Counted from the stretch's first letter, positions 16,794 to 26,739 are shown. The stretch: 64,000 nt of DNA from Sedimentimonas flavescens (GCF_019264375.1 NZ_JAHVAI010000001.1:372001-436000), one strand, 5' to 3'. Notes: generated by a model from the letters alone, not told the origin. Made by a program: numbers and translations.

Positions 16794-18695
16794 TCAGACC
16801 GAGGGCTCAGGTGCCGTATCGCCGCCCTTGGCGGGCTTGGTCTTGGGAACGGCGGTCACCGAAGGCAGGCTGCCCGTCGGCGTGTCGTCGTCATCGTCGC
16901 CGTGGATCGCCTCGCCGGCCATGACTTTCTTGATCTCATCGCCGGTCAGGGTCTCATATTCGAGCAGGCCCTGTGCTAGACGCTCCCATTCGTCGATGTT
17001 GTCCTCAAGGATGCGGCGCGCCTCCTGATAACCCTCTTCAATCAGGCCGCGCACCTCGTCCTCGATCAGCTCCTTGGTCTTGGTAGAGACCGAGAAGCCG
17101 CCGGTATTGCCAGAATAGCCCTCATGCGCCTCGGAGTAGTCGATATTGCCGACCTTGTCGGACATGCCCCACCGCATCACCATGGCGCGGGCAATGGCCG
17201 AAGCCTGCATGATGTCGCCCGCCGGGCCGTTCGACACGTGATCCTCGCCCCATTTCAGGATCTCGGCCGCCTTGCCCGCCATGGTCATGGCGATCTTCTG
17301 CTTGGCCTCGTCCTTATGGTAGTTCAGCTTGTCCATCTCGGGCAGCGACACGACCATGCCAAGCGCCTGACCGCGCGGGATAATCGTGGCCTTGTAGACC
17401 GGATCGCACTTGGGCAGCTTCATGCCGACCACGGCGTGACCGGCCTCGTGATAGGCGGTCATTTCCTTCTGCTCGGGCGTCAGCACCATCGAGCGCCGCT
17501 CGACCCCCAGCATCACCTTGTCCTTGGCGTTCTCGAAATCTTCCATCGTCACGAAGCGGCGTCCGATGCGCGCGGCCATCAGCGCGGCCTCGTTCACCAG
17601 GTTGGCCAGATCCGCCCCCGAGAAGCCCGGCGTACCGCGTGCGATCACGCGCAGATCGACGTCCGGCCCGGTCGGAACCTTGCGGGCATGAACCGAGAGG
17701 ATCTTTTCGCGCCCCTTGATATCGGGGTTCGGCACGTGGATCTGACGGTCGAAGCGGCCCGGGCGTAGCAGCGCCGGATCCAGCACGTCCTTGCGGTTGG
17801 TGGCCGCAACGATGATGATCCCTTCGTTCGCCTCGAAACCGTCCATCTCGACCAGAAGCTGGTTCAGCGTCTGTTCGCGCTCGTCATTGCCGCCGCCGAT
17901 GCCGACACCACGGGCACGGCCAACGGCGTCGATTTCGTCGATGAAGACGATACAGGGCGCGTTTTTCTTGGCTTGCTCGAACATGTCGCGCACACGGGAT
18001 GCGCCCACGCCGACGAACATCTCGACGAAATCCGAACCCGAGATGGTGAAGAAGGGCACGCCCGCCTCGCCCGCGATGGCGCGCGCAAGCAGCGTCTTAC
18101 CCGTGCCGGGCGGGCCGACCAGCAGCGCGCCCTTCGGGATCTTGCCGCCGAGACGGCTGAATTTCTGCGGGTTGCGCAGGAACTCGACGATCTCCTCAAG
18201 CTCTTCCTTGGCCTCGTCGATGCCGGCCACATCGTCAAAGGTCACGCGGCCCTGCTTTTCGGTCAACAGCTTCGCTTTCGACTTGCCAAAGCCCATGGCG
18301 CCGCCCTTGCCGCCGCCCTGCATGCGGTTCATGAAGAAGACCCACACGCCGATCAGCACGATGAAGGGCAGCCACACGCCCAGAAGCGACATGAAGCCCG
18401 ACTGCTCCTGCTTGACGACGCGCACCTGGATGCCCTTGTCGATCAGGCGCTCGGCGATCTCGTCCGCGAACGGCTTGACGGTGGTAAAGGCCGATCCGTC
18501 ACCGATCTGGTAGCGCACATCCTCGCCGTCGATCTGAACGCTCTTCACATCGCCCTTCTCGACCTGCGCAATGAAGTCGGAATAGGCGACCTGCTTTGAG
18601 TTCATCGTGCTCTGGCCATCGCCAAACAGGTTGAACAGTGCCAGGATCAGCAGGAACAGCACTGCCCAGAAGGCGAGATTGCGCGCGTTGCCCAA
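16794..18695 (-). CDS. ftsH: ATP-dependent zinc metalloprotease FtsH
   Basis: A 633-aa membrane protease with two N-terminal membrane helices (about 6-24 and 103-122). The AAA domain has Walker A GPPGTGKT (Lys200), Walker [14 protein letters not shown] and the second region of homology RPGRFDRQI. The zinc site HEAGH is at 416-420. The start is TTG at 18695, supported by a GGAGG six bases upstream. FtsH degrades misassembled membrane proteins and regulators. It lies downstream of tilS, the usual neighbour in many proteobacteria. Confidence 0.97.
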   Translation of the reverse strand: MGNARNLAFWAVLFLLILALFNLFGDGQSTMNSKQVAYSDFIAQVEKGDVKSVQIDGEDVRYQIGDGSAFTTVKPFADEIAERLIDKGIQVRVVKQEQSGFMSLLGVWLPFIVLIGVWVFFMNRMQGGGKGGAMGFGKSKAKLLTEKQGRVTFDDVAGIDEAKEELEEIVEFLRNPQKFSRLGGKIPKGALLVGPPGTGKTLLARAIAGEAGVPFFTISGSDFVEMFVGVGASRVRDMFEQAKKNAPCIVFIDEIDAVGRARGVGIGGGNDEREQTLNQLLVEMDGFEANEGIIIVAATNRKDVLDPALLRPGRFDRQIHVPNPDIKGREKILSVHARKVPTGPDVDLRVIARGTPGFSGADLANLVNEAALMAARIGRRFVTMEDFENAKDKVMLGVERRSMVLTPEQKEMTAYHEAGHAVVGMKLPKCDPVYKATIIPRGQALGMVVSLPEMDKLNYHKDEAKQKIAMTMAGKAAEILKWGEDHVSNGPAGDIMQASAIARAMVMRWGMSDKVGNIDYSEAHEGYSGNTGGFSVSTKTKELIEDEVRGLIEEGYQEARRILEDNIDEWERLAQGLLEYETLTGDEIKKVMAGEAIHGDDDDDTPTGSLPSVTAVPKTKPAKGGDTAPEPSV

Positions 18696-18772
18696 GGGGG
18701 ACCTCCAAAGTTATTCAGGCCGCGGGCAAGCCCGAAGCCGTTGCGATGAAAATAGGGATTACGCGGGCAGGT

Positions 18773-20074
18773 TCAACGCCTGAATAGCGAAGAGTGGAAA
18801 GAGCCGCAGACAATCCGCGCTTTCCAGCCACTCTCAAGCCCCGCAAGTGGCGCTGAAACCAGCCTCTCGCCCTGCCAGACAGCGGGCGAGGCCAGAAGCG
18901 AGACGCGCGGCAGGGCGCTTTCGCGCCAGTTCGGACACAGTTTCAGCCCCTGCGCGCCAAGGGCGGCGATCTCCTGCCCCTCGGCGGCGGGTCCCTCAAG
19001 CCGCCAGCGGTCCCATGGAGTGCCGACCGGAACGCGCAGCCCGGCCACCGCCCGGGCCTCGCGCGTGATGCGGATCTCGGCATCGCTGACCCGGATGCGG
19101 CAGCCGTGCAGGGTGCGGTCGGGGCGCTCGCGCCAGTCGATCAGGAAATCCGCAACCTTCCGGGCGCGCGGCGCGTAATCCGCCCCCGAGACCCATCTCA
19201 GCGCCGCCACGATCAGGCGCCGTTGGATTTCGTGAGGAGCGCGCCGGAACGGTTCGGCCGCGATCAGCAGATCGCCGCCCGCCTCGGCCACATGGCGGCG
19301 CGCGTAGTCGTGCACCTCAAGAACCAGCGCGCTTTCGGCCACGGCGAGGTGGCTCACGACATTGCTCAATTTCTCCGAGGTGATCCCCAGAGGTCGCAGT
19401 GCTCGCAACGCCTTGCGCGCCTTCACCCTGTCGAAGCGCTCATTCTCGTTGCTCGAATCCTCGATCCAGCCGATCCCCTGGCGCGACAGATAGCCTCGCA
19501 GATCGTCCCTGCCGACCAGCAGGAACGGCCGCAGCCAAAGGATGCCCTCGGCCTCAAAACGTGCGCGCATCCCCGAGAGCCCCTCCAATCCTGCCTCGCG
19601 CGCAAGCCGCATCAGGAAGGTTTCGGCCTGATCGTCGCGCGTGTGACCAAGCGCCACCTGCGCGATGCCGCGCGTTTGCGCCCAAGCGCCAATCAGCTGA
19701 AACCGGGCGCGCCGGGCCTGATCCATCAGGTTTCCGCTGCCTTCCGGCCCCTGCCAGCGCAGGATCCTATGGGGAATGCCCCGTTCCGCGCAGACCTGCG
19801 CGACAAAGCGGGCCTCATCCGCGGCCTCGGGGCGCAATCCGTGATCGACGGTGACTGCCTCGACCGGATGCGCGTCTGCCAGCAGCAGCAATGTCGCCAT
19901 CGAATCCGAACCGCCCGAGACCGCAACCCCGATCGTGTCGGCAGAAAAACGCGGATGCGGCGTGATCGCCGCATCCGCCCATTGATAGAGCCAGGCATCC
20001 TCGGGCGTCATTTTCCCCGCCTCAGCTTCCGCGAGACGCTGGACTGCGCGCTCCTCGAACCCGGTCACTGACAC
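18773..20074 (-). CDS. tilS: tRNA(Ile)-lysidine synthase TilS
   Basis: A 433-aa enzyme that converts C34 of tRNA-Ile(CAU) to lysidine. The PP-loop ATP pyrophosphatase motif SGGSDS is at residues 53-58, followed by the family's VDHGLRPEAADEA and GHTRDDQAETFLMRL motifs. The first start is GTG 20074, overlapping the end of cpoB by 10 bp; GTG 20068 would give a 4-bp GTGA overlap and is equally plausible. It is translationally linked to the Tol-Pal cluster upstream and followed by ftsH. Confidence 0.94.
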   Translation of the reverse strand: MSVTGFEERAVQRLAEAEAGKMTPEDAWLYQWADAAITPHPRFSADTIGVAVSGGSDSMATLLLLADAHPVEAVTVDHGLRPEAADEARFVAQVCAERGIPHRILRWQGPEGSGNLMDQARRARFQLIGAWAQTRGIAQVALGHTRDDQAETFLMRLAREAGLEGLSGMRARFEAEGILWLRPFLLVGRDDLRGYLSRQGIGWIEDSSNENERFDRVKARKALRALRPLGITSEKLSNVVSHLAVAESALVLEVHDYARRHVAEAGGDLLIAAEPFRRAPHEIQRRLIVAALRWVSGADYAPRARKVADFLIDWRERPDRTLHGCRIRVSDAEIRITREARAVAGLRVPVGTPWDRWRLEGPAAEGQEIAALGAQGLKLCPNWRESALPRVSLLASPAVWQGERLVSAPLAGLESGWKARIVCGSFHSSLFRR

Positions 20075-20898
20075 CCGAAGCCGGTCATGGCCGAGCTCGC
20101 TTGCGCCGCGGCAGGGCTGCCGGGGAAGCGGATCGGCACCTCGGCCAGCGTCGCGCAGGCCTCGACCTTCTGGCCCAGATCCCCAAGCGAGACACCCAGA
20201 CCCAACAGGTTGTCGCCCGCGCGCGGCCCGTTCGGCGCGGCCGAGAAGCCATCGAGCCAGGCGCGCGCCGCCCCCGCCGTATCGCCCGCCTGTTTCAGCG
20301 CATCGCCGCGCAGATACATCGCATCGGCGGTCAGTGGCCCGCCCGGGTAGGTTTCGGCAAAGGTCGCAAAGAGGTCAGCGGCGCCGCGAAAGTCACCCTG
20401 ACCGAGCACCCCCTTGGCCCGGTCGAAATCAGCCTGTTCGTTCATCGCCAGCGATGCGCCCGCAGGCGCCGGAGTGCCCGAGGGCGCAGGCGCCGTCACC
20501 GGATTGGCCGAAGCCCCCGCACCACCAAGCGGCTGGGTCTGGCCAAGGGCCGAGATATCGCAGCCCGCTTCCAGTTCGCACAGCCGGAACTCCAGATCGC
20601 CCACGCGGTTCGTGCCGTCGGTGACGACCCGGTTGATGCGGTTCTCCAGCTCTTCCGTGCGCGAGGTCAGCTGCGAGAGCTGCGCCTCCATCGCGTTCAT
20701 GCGTTCCAGCGCGCTGGCGCCGCCCGCCTGCTGGATCCCCTGCGCGCCACCCGACACAAGCTGCGCGCGCAGCCCCTGCAGGTCACCCGACAGCTGCGCC
20801 AGCTGGGCGCGGATATCGGCCAGGGTTTGCGCGTCCTGCGCATGGGCGGGCGCCACCAGCGCCAGCGCCATAGCGCCTGCCATCAGCACCCGCCGCAT
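20065..20898 (-). CDS. cpoB: Cell division coordinator CpoB (YbgF), Tol-Pal partner
   Basis: A 277-aa periplasmic protein with a Sec signal (cleavage near AHA-QD, residue 20). A coiled-coil region (~22-95) is rich in QL/AQL heptads, an Ala/Pro/Gly linker follows, and TPR-like repeats make up the C-terminal half (FDRAKGVLGQGDFRGAADLF). CpoB couples Tol-Pal constriction to peptidoglycan synthesis in E. coli. It begins 3 bp after the pal stop, the conserved order. Confidence 0.93.
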   Translation of the reverse strand: MRRVLMAGAMALALVAPAHAQDAQTLADIRAQLAQLSGDLQGLRAQLVSGGAQGIQQAGGASALERMNAMEAQLSQLTSRTEELENRINRVVTDGTNRVGDLEFRLCELEAGCDISALGQTQPLGGAGASANPVTAPAPSGTPAPAGASLAMNEQADFDRAKGVLGQGDFRGAADLFATFAETYPGGPLTADAMYLRGDALKQAGDTAGAARAWLDGFSAAPNGPRAGDNLLGLGVSLGDLGQKVEACATLAEVPIRFPGSPAAAQASSAMTGFGCQ

Positions 20899-20901
20899 CT
20901 A

Positions 20902-21423
20902 TCAGCTCCCCGCGCCGAGCGAGATCACGGTGACCGCGCGACGGTTCTGAGCGTAACAATCCTCGGTCGAGCAGACGGCCAGCGGACGCTCCTTGCCGTA
21001 GGAGACGGTGCGCAGACGGTTGCCGGCAACGCCCTGCGAAATCAGGAACTCCTGCACCGCGCTGGCGCGGCGCGCGCCCAGTGCGAGGTTGTATTCGCGG
21101 GTGCCCTGCTCGTCGGCGTGGCCTTCGATGATCGCGGCATATTGCGGGTGGTTCACCAGCCACTGCGCCTGACCGGTCAGGATGGTGCGGGCCTCGGGGT
21201 TGATCGTCGACTGATCGACCTGGAACAGAACCTTGTCGCCAATCGCCTGGTTGAAATAGGCGGGCGAGTTCGGATCGTTGATCGACCCCTGCGAGACGCC
21301 GTTGTCGCCATACATGCCGCCCGGATCGACGACGCCGTTGCCCGCGCCGTATTTGTCGGGGTTATTACAGGCCGCGAGGCCCAGAACTGCCAGAAGAAGC
21401 ACTGCCTTGGGTGCGAAAGTCAT
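20902..21423 (-). CDS. pal: Peptidoglycan-associated lipoprotein Pal
   Basis: A 173-aa outer-membrane lipoprotein: lipobox LAAC (Cys19), a Gly/Asn/Asp-rich linker, then an OmpA-type peptidoglycan-binding domain with VLFQVDQSTINPEAR, IIEGHADEQGTREYNLALG and RAVTVI. It binds meso-DAP peptidoglycan and TolB, linking the outer membrane to the cell wall. An AAAGGCGG site lies before the ATG. Confidence 0.97.
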   Translation of the reverse strand: MTFAPKAVLLLAVLGLAACNNPDKYGAGNGVVDPGGMYGDNGVSQGSINDPNSPAYFNQAIGDKVLFQVDQSTINPEARTILTGQAQWLVNHPQYAAIIEGHADEQGTREYNLALGARRASAVQEFLISQGVAGNRLRTVSYGKERPLAVCSTEDCYAQNRRAVTVISLGAGS

Positions 21424-21485
21424 ATGTTACCGCCTTTGGTTTGCCCGTTTCGGGCGATGTTATCAGGTTCATACCGCCTTGTGAA

Positions 21486-22805
21486 TCAGGGCAGAAGGGG
21501 CGACCAGGCCGGGTCCGATGCCGCGCCGACACCGTCAACCTTCTTGAGGTTCCGTCCCGAGATATCCACCGAGAAAAGCTGCGCGCCACCCGCGGCGCCG
21601 GGGCTTTCGCGGGTAAACATGATCACGCGGCCATTGGGCGACCAGGTCGGACCCTCATCGAGGAACGAGGCCGTCAGCAGCCGCTCTTCCGAGCCGTCGG
21701 TGCGCATCACGCCGATGTGGAAGCGGCCCGCGTGCTGTTTGGTAAAGGCGATCAGATCGCCGCGCGGGCTCCAGACCGGGGTACCATAGCGCCCCTCGCC
21801 GAACGAGATCCGCGTGGGCTCACCGCCGCCCGCCGACATGATGTAAAGCTGCTGCGTGCCCGAACGGTCGCTCTCAAACACGATGCGCGAGCCATCCGGG
21901 CTGTAGGAGGGCGCGGTCTCGATCGCGGGGCTGTTGGTCAGTCGCGAGGGGGAGCCGCCGTTCACGCCCATGGTCCACAGGTCGGTATTGCCGCCCTGCT
22001 CCATCGAATAAACGATCGAACCGCCATCGGGCGAGAAGCGCGGCGCGAAGGTCATCGTGCCGGGAATCTCGGGCAGCAGCGTGGCCGCGACGTTGCGGGT
22101 GTCGAGCATCTTGATGCGCGGGAAGCCGGTTTCAAAGGTTGTATAGAGCACGCGGCCGCCATCGGGCGAGAAGCGAGGCGCCAGCACGATGGTGCTTGAA
22201 TCCGTCAGGTACTGGATATTCGCACCGTCGTAATCGGCCACGGCCAGCCGCTTTTGGCGCGCATCCTTGGGGCCGGTTTCCGAAACGAACACGACGCGGC
22301 TGTCGAAATAGCCGCTCTCGCCGGTCACGCGGCTGTAGATCACGTCGGCGACCTTATGCGCCAGGCGCCGCCAGCTGGCGGGCGAGGCCGCCAGCTGCTG
22401 GCCATCGCCCAGTTGCTGGCCGGAATAGATGTCGAACAGGCGGAACTTGACCACGACCTTGCCGCCCTGCATCGACACGCCGCCCACGATCAGGGCCTGC
22501 GCGTTGATCGCCTGCCAGTCAGGGTAGCTGACCGGCATGTCGAAGGCGCCGAAGCGCTGGATATGCGCGCTTTCGGGAATTTCGCGGAAGAGGCCCGTGC
22601 CGCTCAGGTCGGCGGCGATCACACGGGTGATATCGCTGGCCATCTGGCCTGCATCGCCGGTCTCGGCGACGAAGGTCGGCAGCGCATAGGGCAGCGGCTC
22701 GATCACGCCATCGGTAATCTCGATCCGCAGCGGCCCCTGCTGGGCCTGCGCCATCGCGGGGCCGATCATCAGCGCGGCCAGCGCCGCAAGTGCAATCCGC
22801 ATCAT
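21486..22805 (-). CDS. tolB: Tol-Pal system protein TolB
   Basis: A 439-aa periplasmic beta-propeller protein. A signal peptide ends near residue 19 (MIGPAMA), then an N-terminal TolB domain ([18 protein letters not shown]) and a series of WD40-like repeats of the [27 protein letters not shown] type. The start at 22805 is chosen because it begins the signal peptide and has GAGGAA about 12 bases upstream, although the frame is open further. TolB is the Pal-binding partner in envelope constriction. Confidence 0.96.
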   Translation of the reverse strand: MMRIALAALAALMIGPAMAQAQQGPLRIEITDGVIEPLPYALPTFVAETGDAGQMASDITRVIAADLSGTGLFREIPESAHIQRFGAFDMPVSYPDWQAINAQALIVGGVSMQGGKVVVKFRLFDIYSGQQLGDGQQLAASPASWRRLAHKVADVIYSRVTGESGYFDSRVVFVSETGPKDARQKRLAVADYDGANIQYLTDSSTIVLAPRFSPDGGRVLYTTFETGFPRIKMLDTRNVAATLLPEIPGTMTFAPRFSPDGGSIVYSMEQGGNTDLWTMGVNGGSPSRLTNSPAIETAPSYSPDGSRIVFESDRSGTQQLYIMSAGGGEPTRISFGEGRYGTPVWSPRGDLIAFTKQHAGRFHIGVMRTDGSEERLLTASFLDEGPTWSPNGRVIMFTRESPGAAGGAQLFSVDISGRNLKKVDGVGAASDPAWSPLLP

Positions 22806-22912
22806 ACTCGCTATTCCTCGTTCGGGCCTTGGCCCCTTGTAACCTGTTTCTGCATCGCGGCGCATCACATCCGCCTGAACGGCCGCGAAAATCTGCCCAA
22901 AAGACGCTTGGA

Positions 22913-24094
22913 TCATTTCATCCTCATCTTCTCGGGGTTGAAGACGATCTCGATCTCGCGCCAGTGATCGTATTTCTCCGCGGGCAGCGGGAACCCGTCC
23001 GAGCCGCAGCGCACGATGGCGCGCCGCCCGGCCTCGTAGGCCTGCCGCGCGGCGGCGTCCGAGCCGCCCTCGTAGCCCACCATCTCGATCGAGCGGATGT
23101 CCGGCTTACCATCGGGGTTCATCGCAACGCGCAGGGTGACCGTGGTGCGCAGCGCCTCGCTGCTCAGCGCGCCAACGTTCCAGCAGGCCTTCACATCGAC
23201 GATCAGCGCCTCTTTCTCGCCCGCGGTGACGGGCGGGCCAGAGGCCGCGCGGCCGGTGCCACCCGTGCCCTGGCTTTCCTCGGCCATCGCTTCGGCCAGC
23301 GCGTCATTGACCGCATCGGTCGCGGGCTTGGCCTCTGAAGGGGCGGTCGCGGCAGGCTTGGCCGCGGCAGTTTCAGTGGGCGCAGGCGCGGGTTTCGCGG
23401 GCTTGGCACGCGGACGTGGAGTGCTCAACGGAGCCGATGTCCTGGCCTTCTCCTCGGTCTCGGTCGCCTCGGTCACGATCTCGGTCGTGGCCTCGGGGGG
23501 CGCGGCTTCCTGCTGAGGCTCTTCGACCGCCTGCTCGGGTTCGGCCGATTCCTCGGGACGGGTCTCAGGCTCGGCCAGTTCAGATACCTTGGCGTCGGGC
23601 GCGGGCGCCTCGGCGGGCTTCGGCGCGACGCGCGGTGCAGGCTTGGGCACGGGGCGCGTCGAAAAATCGGGCGTCGTCGTGTCCTGCGGCACCTCGACCG
23701 GCGGCATCATGCTCGGCGGCACCTCGGTGACCTCTGCGGGCTCCACCGGCTCCAGATCCGACAGATCGGGCTGCGGCTCGGGCTCGGCCACGGGTTCGGG
23801 CATCGGCTGGGGCTGCGGCTCGGGCGCGGGGGCCTCTTCGGGCGCGGGCTGTTCGACCGGCTGGGGCTGCGGTTGCGCGGGCATCTCGGCCACCGGCGTC
23901 TCCGACGCCTTGGGCGCGGCCGCGACCATGGCCGAGAACTCGGCCTCGGAAATCACCGAAACCTCCTGCATCACGACCGGCTCCGAGGGCTTGGGCTTGA
24001 ACCACGAGCCGCCCAAAAGCACCCAGGCGATGACTCCGAGGTGGAGCACCGCCGAAACGCCCGTGCCGATCTTGTCTGCCCTATCCATGCGCAT
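22913..24094 (-). CDS. tolA: Tol-Pal system protein TolA
   Basis: A 393-aa inner-membrane protein. One N-terminal membrane helix (about residues 10-30) is followed by a long Pro/Glu/Ala-rich periplasmic linker with PQPQP and EPEPQP runs, then a TonB/TolA-like C-terminal domain (~295-390) containing two cysteines (KACWNVG and VRCGSDG). Unlike E. coli TolA the linker is Pro/Glu-rich rather than Ala/Lys helical. It transmits the TolQR proton-motive energy to Pal/TolB. GAGGTAGCGCGG precedes the ATG. Confidence 0.94.
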   Translation of the reverse strand: MRMDRADKIGTGVSAVLHLGVIAWVLLGGSWFKPKPSEPVVMQEVSVISEAEFSAMVAAAPKASETPVAEMPAQPQPQPVEQPAPEEAPAPEPQPQPMPEPVAEPEPQPDLSDLEPVEPAEVTEVPPSMMPPVEVPQDTTTPDFSTRPVPKPAPRVAPKPAEAPAPDAKVSELAEPETRPEESAEPEQAVEEPQQEAAPPEATTEIVTEATETEEKARTSAPLSTPRPRAKPAKPAPAPTETAAAKPAATAPSEAKPATDAVNDALAEAMAEESQGTGGTGRAASGPPVTAGEKEALIVDVKACWNVGALSSEALRTTVTLRVAMNPDGKPDIRSIEMVGYEGGSDAAARQAYEAGRRAIVRCGSDGFPLPAEKYDHWREIEIVFNPEKMRMK

Positions 24095-24110
24095 CCGCGC
24101 TACCTCGGCC

Positions 24111-24593
24111 TCAGTTTCCGGCCTGCGTCCCGGTCAGGCCCGGACCGCCCGTATCCGTCACGAGCACGATATTGCTGAACCCGCCCGCGTTGAGCGCCCC
24201 CATGACCTGCACCACGCGGGCATATTCGATCCCGCCATCGGCACGCAGAAAGACCTTGTCGCTGTCGCGCTCCTGCGCAACGGCGCGCAGCCGATCCACC
24301 AGCTCGGTCTCGGGCACGGGCGTATTCATCATCGACACCGTCCCGTCGAGTTGCAGCGAAATGGTCAGCGGCTCTTCCTGCTCGGTCGGCACCGCCTTGG
24401 CGGCGGTCTTGGGCAGCTCAAGCGGCACGCCGACCGTCATCATCGGCGCGGCGACCATGAAGATGATCAGCAGCACAAGCATCACGTCCACCATCGGCGT
24501 GACGTTGATCTCGCTCATCGCGGCATGTTTGGAATGCTTGCCCCGGCGCTTGCGCCCGCCGCCTCCGCCACGTTTGATGACCCCCGCGCCCAT
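24111..24593 (-). CDS. tolR: Tol-Pal system protein TolR (ExbD family)
   Basis: A 160-aa protein. A basic Gly-rich N-terminus is followed by the single membrane helix (INVTPMVDVMLVLLIIFMV) carrying the conserved Asp that takes part in proton conduction with TolQ. The C-terminal periplasmic ExbD domain ends with VQVMGALNAGGFSNIVLVT. It starts 3 bp after the tolQ stop. Confidence 0.96.
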   Translation of the reverse strand: MGAGVIKRGGGGGRKRRGKHSKHAAMSEINVTPMVDVMLVLLIIFMVAAPMMTVGVPLELPKTAAKAVPTEQEEPLTISLQLDGTVSMMNTPVPETELVDRLRAVAQERDSDKVFLRADGGIEYARVVQVMGALNAGGFSNIVLVTDTGGPGLTGTQAGN

Positions 24594-24596
24594 CGC

Positions 24597-25292
24597 TCAG
24601 GCGTCCAGCTGGCGCGACAGGATGGTGGCGAATTCGTCCGCGAAGGCTTCGTAGCCCGAGGCGATCTTGTCGGCATCCGACGACAGCTTGTTGTAGAAGA
24701 TCACTGCGGGGATAGCGGCCAGAAGACCAAGCGCGGTGGCGACCAGCGCCTCGGAGATCCCCGGCGCCACAACCGCAAGCGAGGTATTCTGCGAGATCGC
24801 GATCTCCTCGAAAGCAACCTTGATACCCCAGACCGTGCCGAACAGACCCACGAAGGGCGCGGTCGAGCCGACGGTCGCAAGGAACGGCAGGCCCGAGTTC
24901 AGCGCCTCGGTCTCTTTGGCGATGGCCACATCCATCGAGCGGTCGATCCGTGCCTGTGCGCCCGCGATCAATTCGCCATCCTGGCGGTGGCTGCGACGCC
25001 ACTCAAGCATGCCTGCGGCGAAGATGCGCTGGCTCGGGCCGTCCGGGGTCGGCCCGATCTGGTCAAACAGCTCATCGAGCGGCTCGCCCGACCAGAAGGC
25101 GCGGTCGAAGGCATCCGCCTCCTGCCGCGAGGCGCGGTAGGTGATGAACTTGCGGATGATGATCGACCAGGACCAGAAACTGGCGACCGTCAGCATCAAC
25201 ATCACCAGCTTCACGGTCAGCGATGCACGGGCGAAAAGGGCCAGCAGGGAAAAGTCCATCTGCTGCGCCATATTGAGGGCTTCGGTTTCCAT
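24597..25292 (-). CDS. tolQ: Tol-Pal system protein TolQ (MotA/ExbB family)
   Basis: A 231-aa inner-membrane proton-channel protein. The first membrane helix lies at ~28-48, and two C-terminal helices carry the family signature FLATVGSTAPFVGLFGTVWG and ISEALVATALGLLAAIPAV. It forms the TolQ5R2 motor. A 115-bp gap separates it from ybgC upstream and may hold its own promoter. Confidence 0.96.
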   Translation of the reverse strand: METEALNMAQQMDFSLLALFARASLTVKLVMLMLTVASFWSWSIIIRKFITYRASRQEADAFDRAFWSGEPLDELFDQIGPTPDGPSQRIFAAGMLEWRRSHRQDGELIAGAQARIDRSMDVAIAKETEALNSGLPFLATVGSTAPFVGLFGTVWGIKVAFEEIAISQNTSLAVVAPGISEALVATALGLLAAIPAVIFYNKLSSDADKIASGYEAFADEFATILSRQLDA

Positions 25293-25407
25293 CTGTCACT
25301 GCTCGCCGGTTGTGGCCACGTTTTGCGGCTCTGTTAGCAGCGATTCTAACCGAGGTTCAGGGGGGGCGCCATAACAAGCACGTTATTTCGCTGTAGCAAT
25401 CGGCGCT

Positions 25408-25809
25408 TCAGTGCACCGCAGGGGCGAACTTTCGCCGGACATCGGGCGGCAAACGCTGCGGCGCACCGCTTTCGCCCAGACAGACGATGGTCACCGTGGC
25501 GGAGAACAGCTTCTCCTCGCCGCGCCAGACGGCCTGATCCACAACGATCCGCGCCCCGGTTTCCGCCACCAGCGCGGTGCTCACGACAAGCTCATCGTCG
25601 AACTTCGCGGGCCTCAGGTAATCGGCCTCGACCCGGCGCACGGCGAAAACGATCCCATGATCGCGCTTCAGCGCGCCCTGATCGACCCCGAGCGCACGCA
25701 CCCATTCGGTCCGCCCGCGCTCGATAAAGCGCAGGTAGTTGGCGTAATAGACGATCCCGGCAAGGTCCGTGTCCTCGTAATAGACACGCAGGGGGAATTC
25801 GAAGCTCAT
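25408..25809 (-). CDS. ybgC: Tol-Pal-associated acyl-CoA thioesterase YbgC
   Basis: A 133-aa hotdog-fold thioesterase. The catalytic 4-hydroxybenzoyl-CoA-thioesterase-type motif YYEDTDLAGIVYYANYLRF (residues 10-28, Asp15) is intact. ATG 25809 overlaps the stop of the upstream gene by 4 bp (ATGA) and begins the fold; the open frame upstream is not used. It is the usual first gene of tol-pal clusters; its in vivo substrate is uncertain (acyl-CoA or acyl-ACP linked to phospholipid synthesis). Confidence 0.93.
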   Translation of the reverse strand: MSFEFPLRVYYEDTDLAGIVYYANYLRFIERGRTEWVRALGVDQGALKRDHGIVFAVRRVEADYLRPAKFDDELVVSTALVAETGARIVVDQAVWRGEEKLFSATVTIVCLGESGAPQRLPPDVRRKFAPAVH

Positions 25810-26447
25810 GCGCCACCCACCCGCGCGGCCAGCCGCAGGGCGTGGCTCATGTCCTGCGCAACGGCAGGCATGACCGGATCGTAGGCGGCCCTGATCACAG
25901 CGGCAATATCGGGGCGAAGCACCGTCACGCCCCGCGCCACGGCCAAGGGCGAACGCTCGGCAAAGGCCTGATCGGACCAAAGCAGCATCATCTGCACCGC
26001 CTGGCTGAGTGCAATCGTCTCGGCCGGCACCTCATCAAGCGCCGCATCCATGCGCACGAAACTGAAACACGCCCGGATCGCGCCCTCGGGATCGAAGCGG
26101 AACACGCGGTACTGGTTCGCCCCCTGATCGTCGAGCCGCGCCACCAGATCCTGCAACCCGTCGATCATGTGATCGAGATTGGGCACCTCGAGCAGTTCCT
26201 GCCAGTCGCGGAAGAAGAACACCATCAGATTGGCACCCAGTTCCGGGTCAGTCTCGGCCATCTTGTGCCCGGCAAGAACCACCACAGCCTCGACCGCGCC
26301 CTTTACCGTAGCCAGAGTCGCCGCGTCGACCCCGAACACCACCGGAACGATCGGTCGCCCCCAACGCGCAAACAGGTATTCGCCCGTCGAACGCGTGAAA
26401 AGTGCCGCGATTTCATCGGCGCCGGGCATGGAAGGCTGGTCGGTCAT
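25806..26447 (-). CDS. Uncharacterised protein heading the Tol-Pal cluster
   Basis: A 213-aa, probably soluble protein with no signal peptide or membrane helix. Visible sequence: FTRSTGEYLFARWGRPIVPVV near the N-terminus, LGANLMVFFFRDWQELLEV in the middle and an Ala-rich helical C-terminus. I do not recognise a family. ATG 26447 has a strong GGGGGAGAAG site. The 4-bp overlap with ybgC shows translational coupling, so its product is probably needed with the Tol-Pal proteins or YbgC. Confidence 0.78.
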   Translation of the reverse strand: MTDQPSMPGADEIAALFTRSTGEYLFARWGRPIVPVVFGVDAATLATVKGAVEAVVVLAGHKMAETDPELGANLMVFFFRDWQELLEVPNLDHMIDGLQDLVARLDDQGANQYRVFRFDPEGAIRACFSFVRMDAALDEVPAETIALSQAVQMMLLWSDQAFAERSPLAVARGVTVLRPDIAAVIRAAYDPVMPAVAQDMSHALRLAARVGGA

Positions 26448-26513
26448 CTTCTCCCCCAGAGTAACGTCGCCCCACCCTATGCCATCGCCGCGCCGGGGTG
26501 AAGGGCCGGGAAA

Positions 26514-26650
26514 GGGGGGCCAGCCCCCCTCGCCCGTTCCGGGCTCACCCCCCGGGATATTTGGGCAAAGCCGAAAGAGCCTCCCATTTCTTCTTGGCAC
26601 AAATACCTCGGGGGTGAGCGGCCTTGCCGCGAGGGGGCAGCGCCCCCTTT
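26514..26650. repeat. Dispersed intergenic repeat, copy A (two inverted cores and two G/C hairpins)
   Basis: This lies in the 375-bp gap before ileS. The order is: hairpin GGGGGG CCAG CCCCCC (26514-26529); a reverse-orientation core CCCCCCGGGATATTTGGGCA and flank (26548-26580); a forward core TTTCTTCTTGG, CAAATACCTCGGGGGTG (26587-26616); and hairpin AGGGGGC AGC GCCCCCT (26632-26648). Related copies occur at 33931-34050, 41243-41290 and 61284-61374. The pattern resembles REP-type or decayed mobile repeats; there is no coding sequence in it. Confidence 0.7.
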
Positions 26651-26656
26651 CCCCGC

Positions 26657-26685
26657 TTGCCGCGCGCCCGAGGCCCGCCTATAAG
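26657..26685 (+). promoter_or_regulatory. Candidate sigma-70 promoter upstream of ileS
   Basis: TTGCCG (26657-26662) and TATAAG (26680-26685) are separated by exactly 17 bp. The start of transcription would be expected at about 26691-26693, where an ATG begins a 15-codon ORF. It stands out in GC-rich surroundings, but it is a prediction from sequence alone. Confidence 0.5.
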
Positions 26686-26691
26686 GCCGCC

Positions 26692-26739
26692 ATGACCCGG
26701 CTCTTGCACATCCATCGAATTACCGGCCCGGCGCTCTGA
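26692..26739 (+). CDS. Candidate leader peptide of ileS (15 aa)
   Basis: Peptide MTRLLHIHRITGPAL, stop TGA at 26737. Its ATG coincides with the predicted transcription start, so it would be translated as a leaderless mRNA. It contains two isoleucine codons (positions 7 ATC and 10 ATT) within four residues and is followed by GC-rich hairpins before ileS, the arrangement expected of ribosome-mediated attenuation. Coding status is not proven; the weak points are the low number of Ile codons and lack of a classical U-tract. Confidence 0.42.
   Translation: MTRLLHIHRITGPAL

Noticed and set aside
22806-22916. Longer TolB start that overlaps tolA
   Set aside because: It would put 37 residues before a clear signal peptide; ATG 22805 begins the signal peptide.
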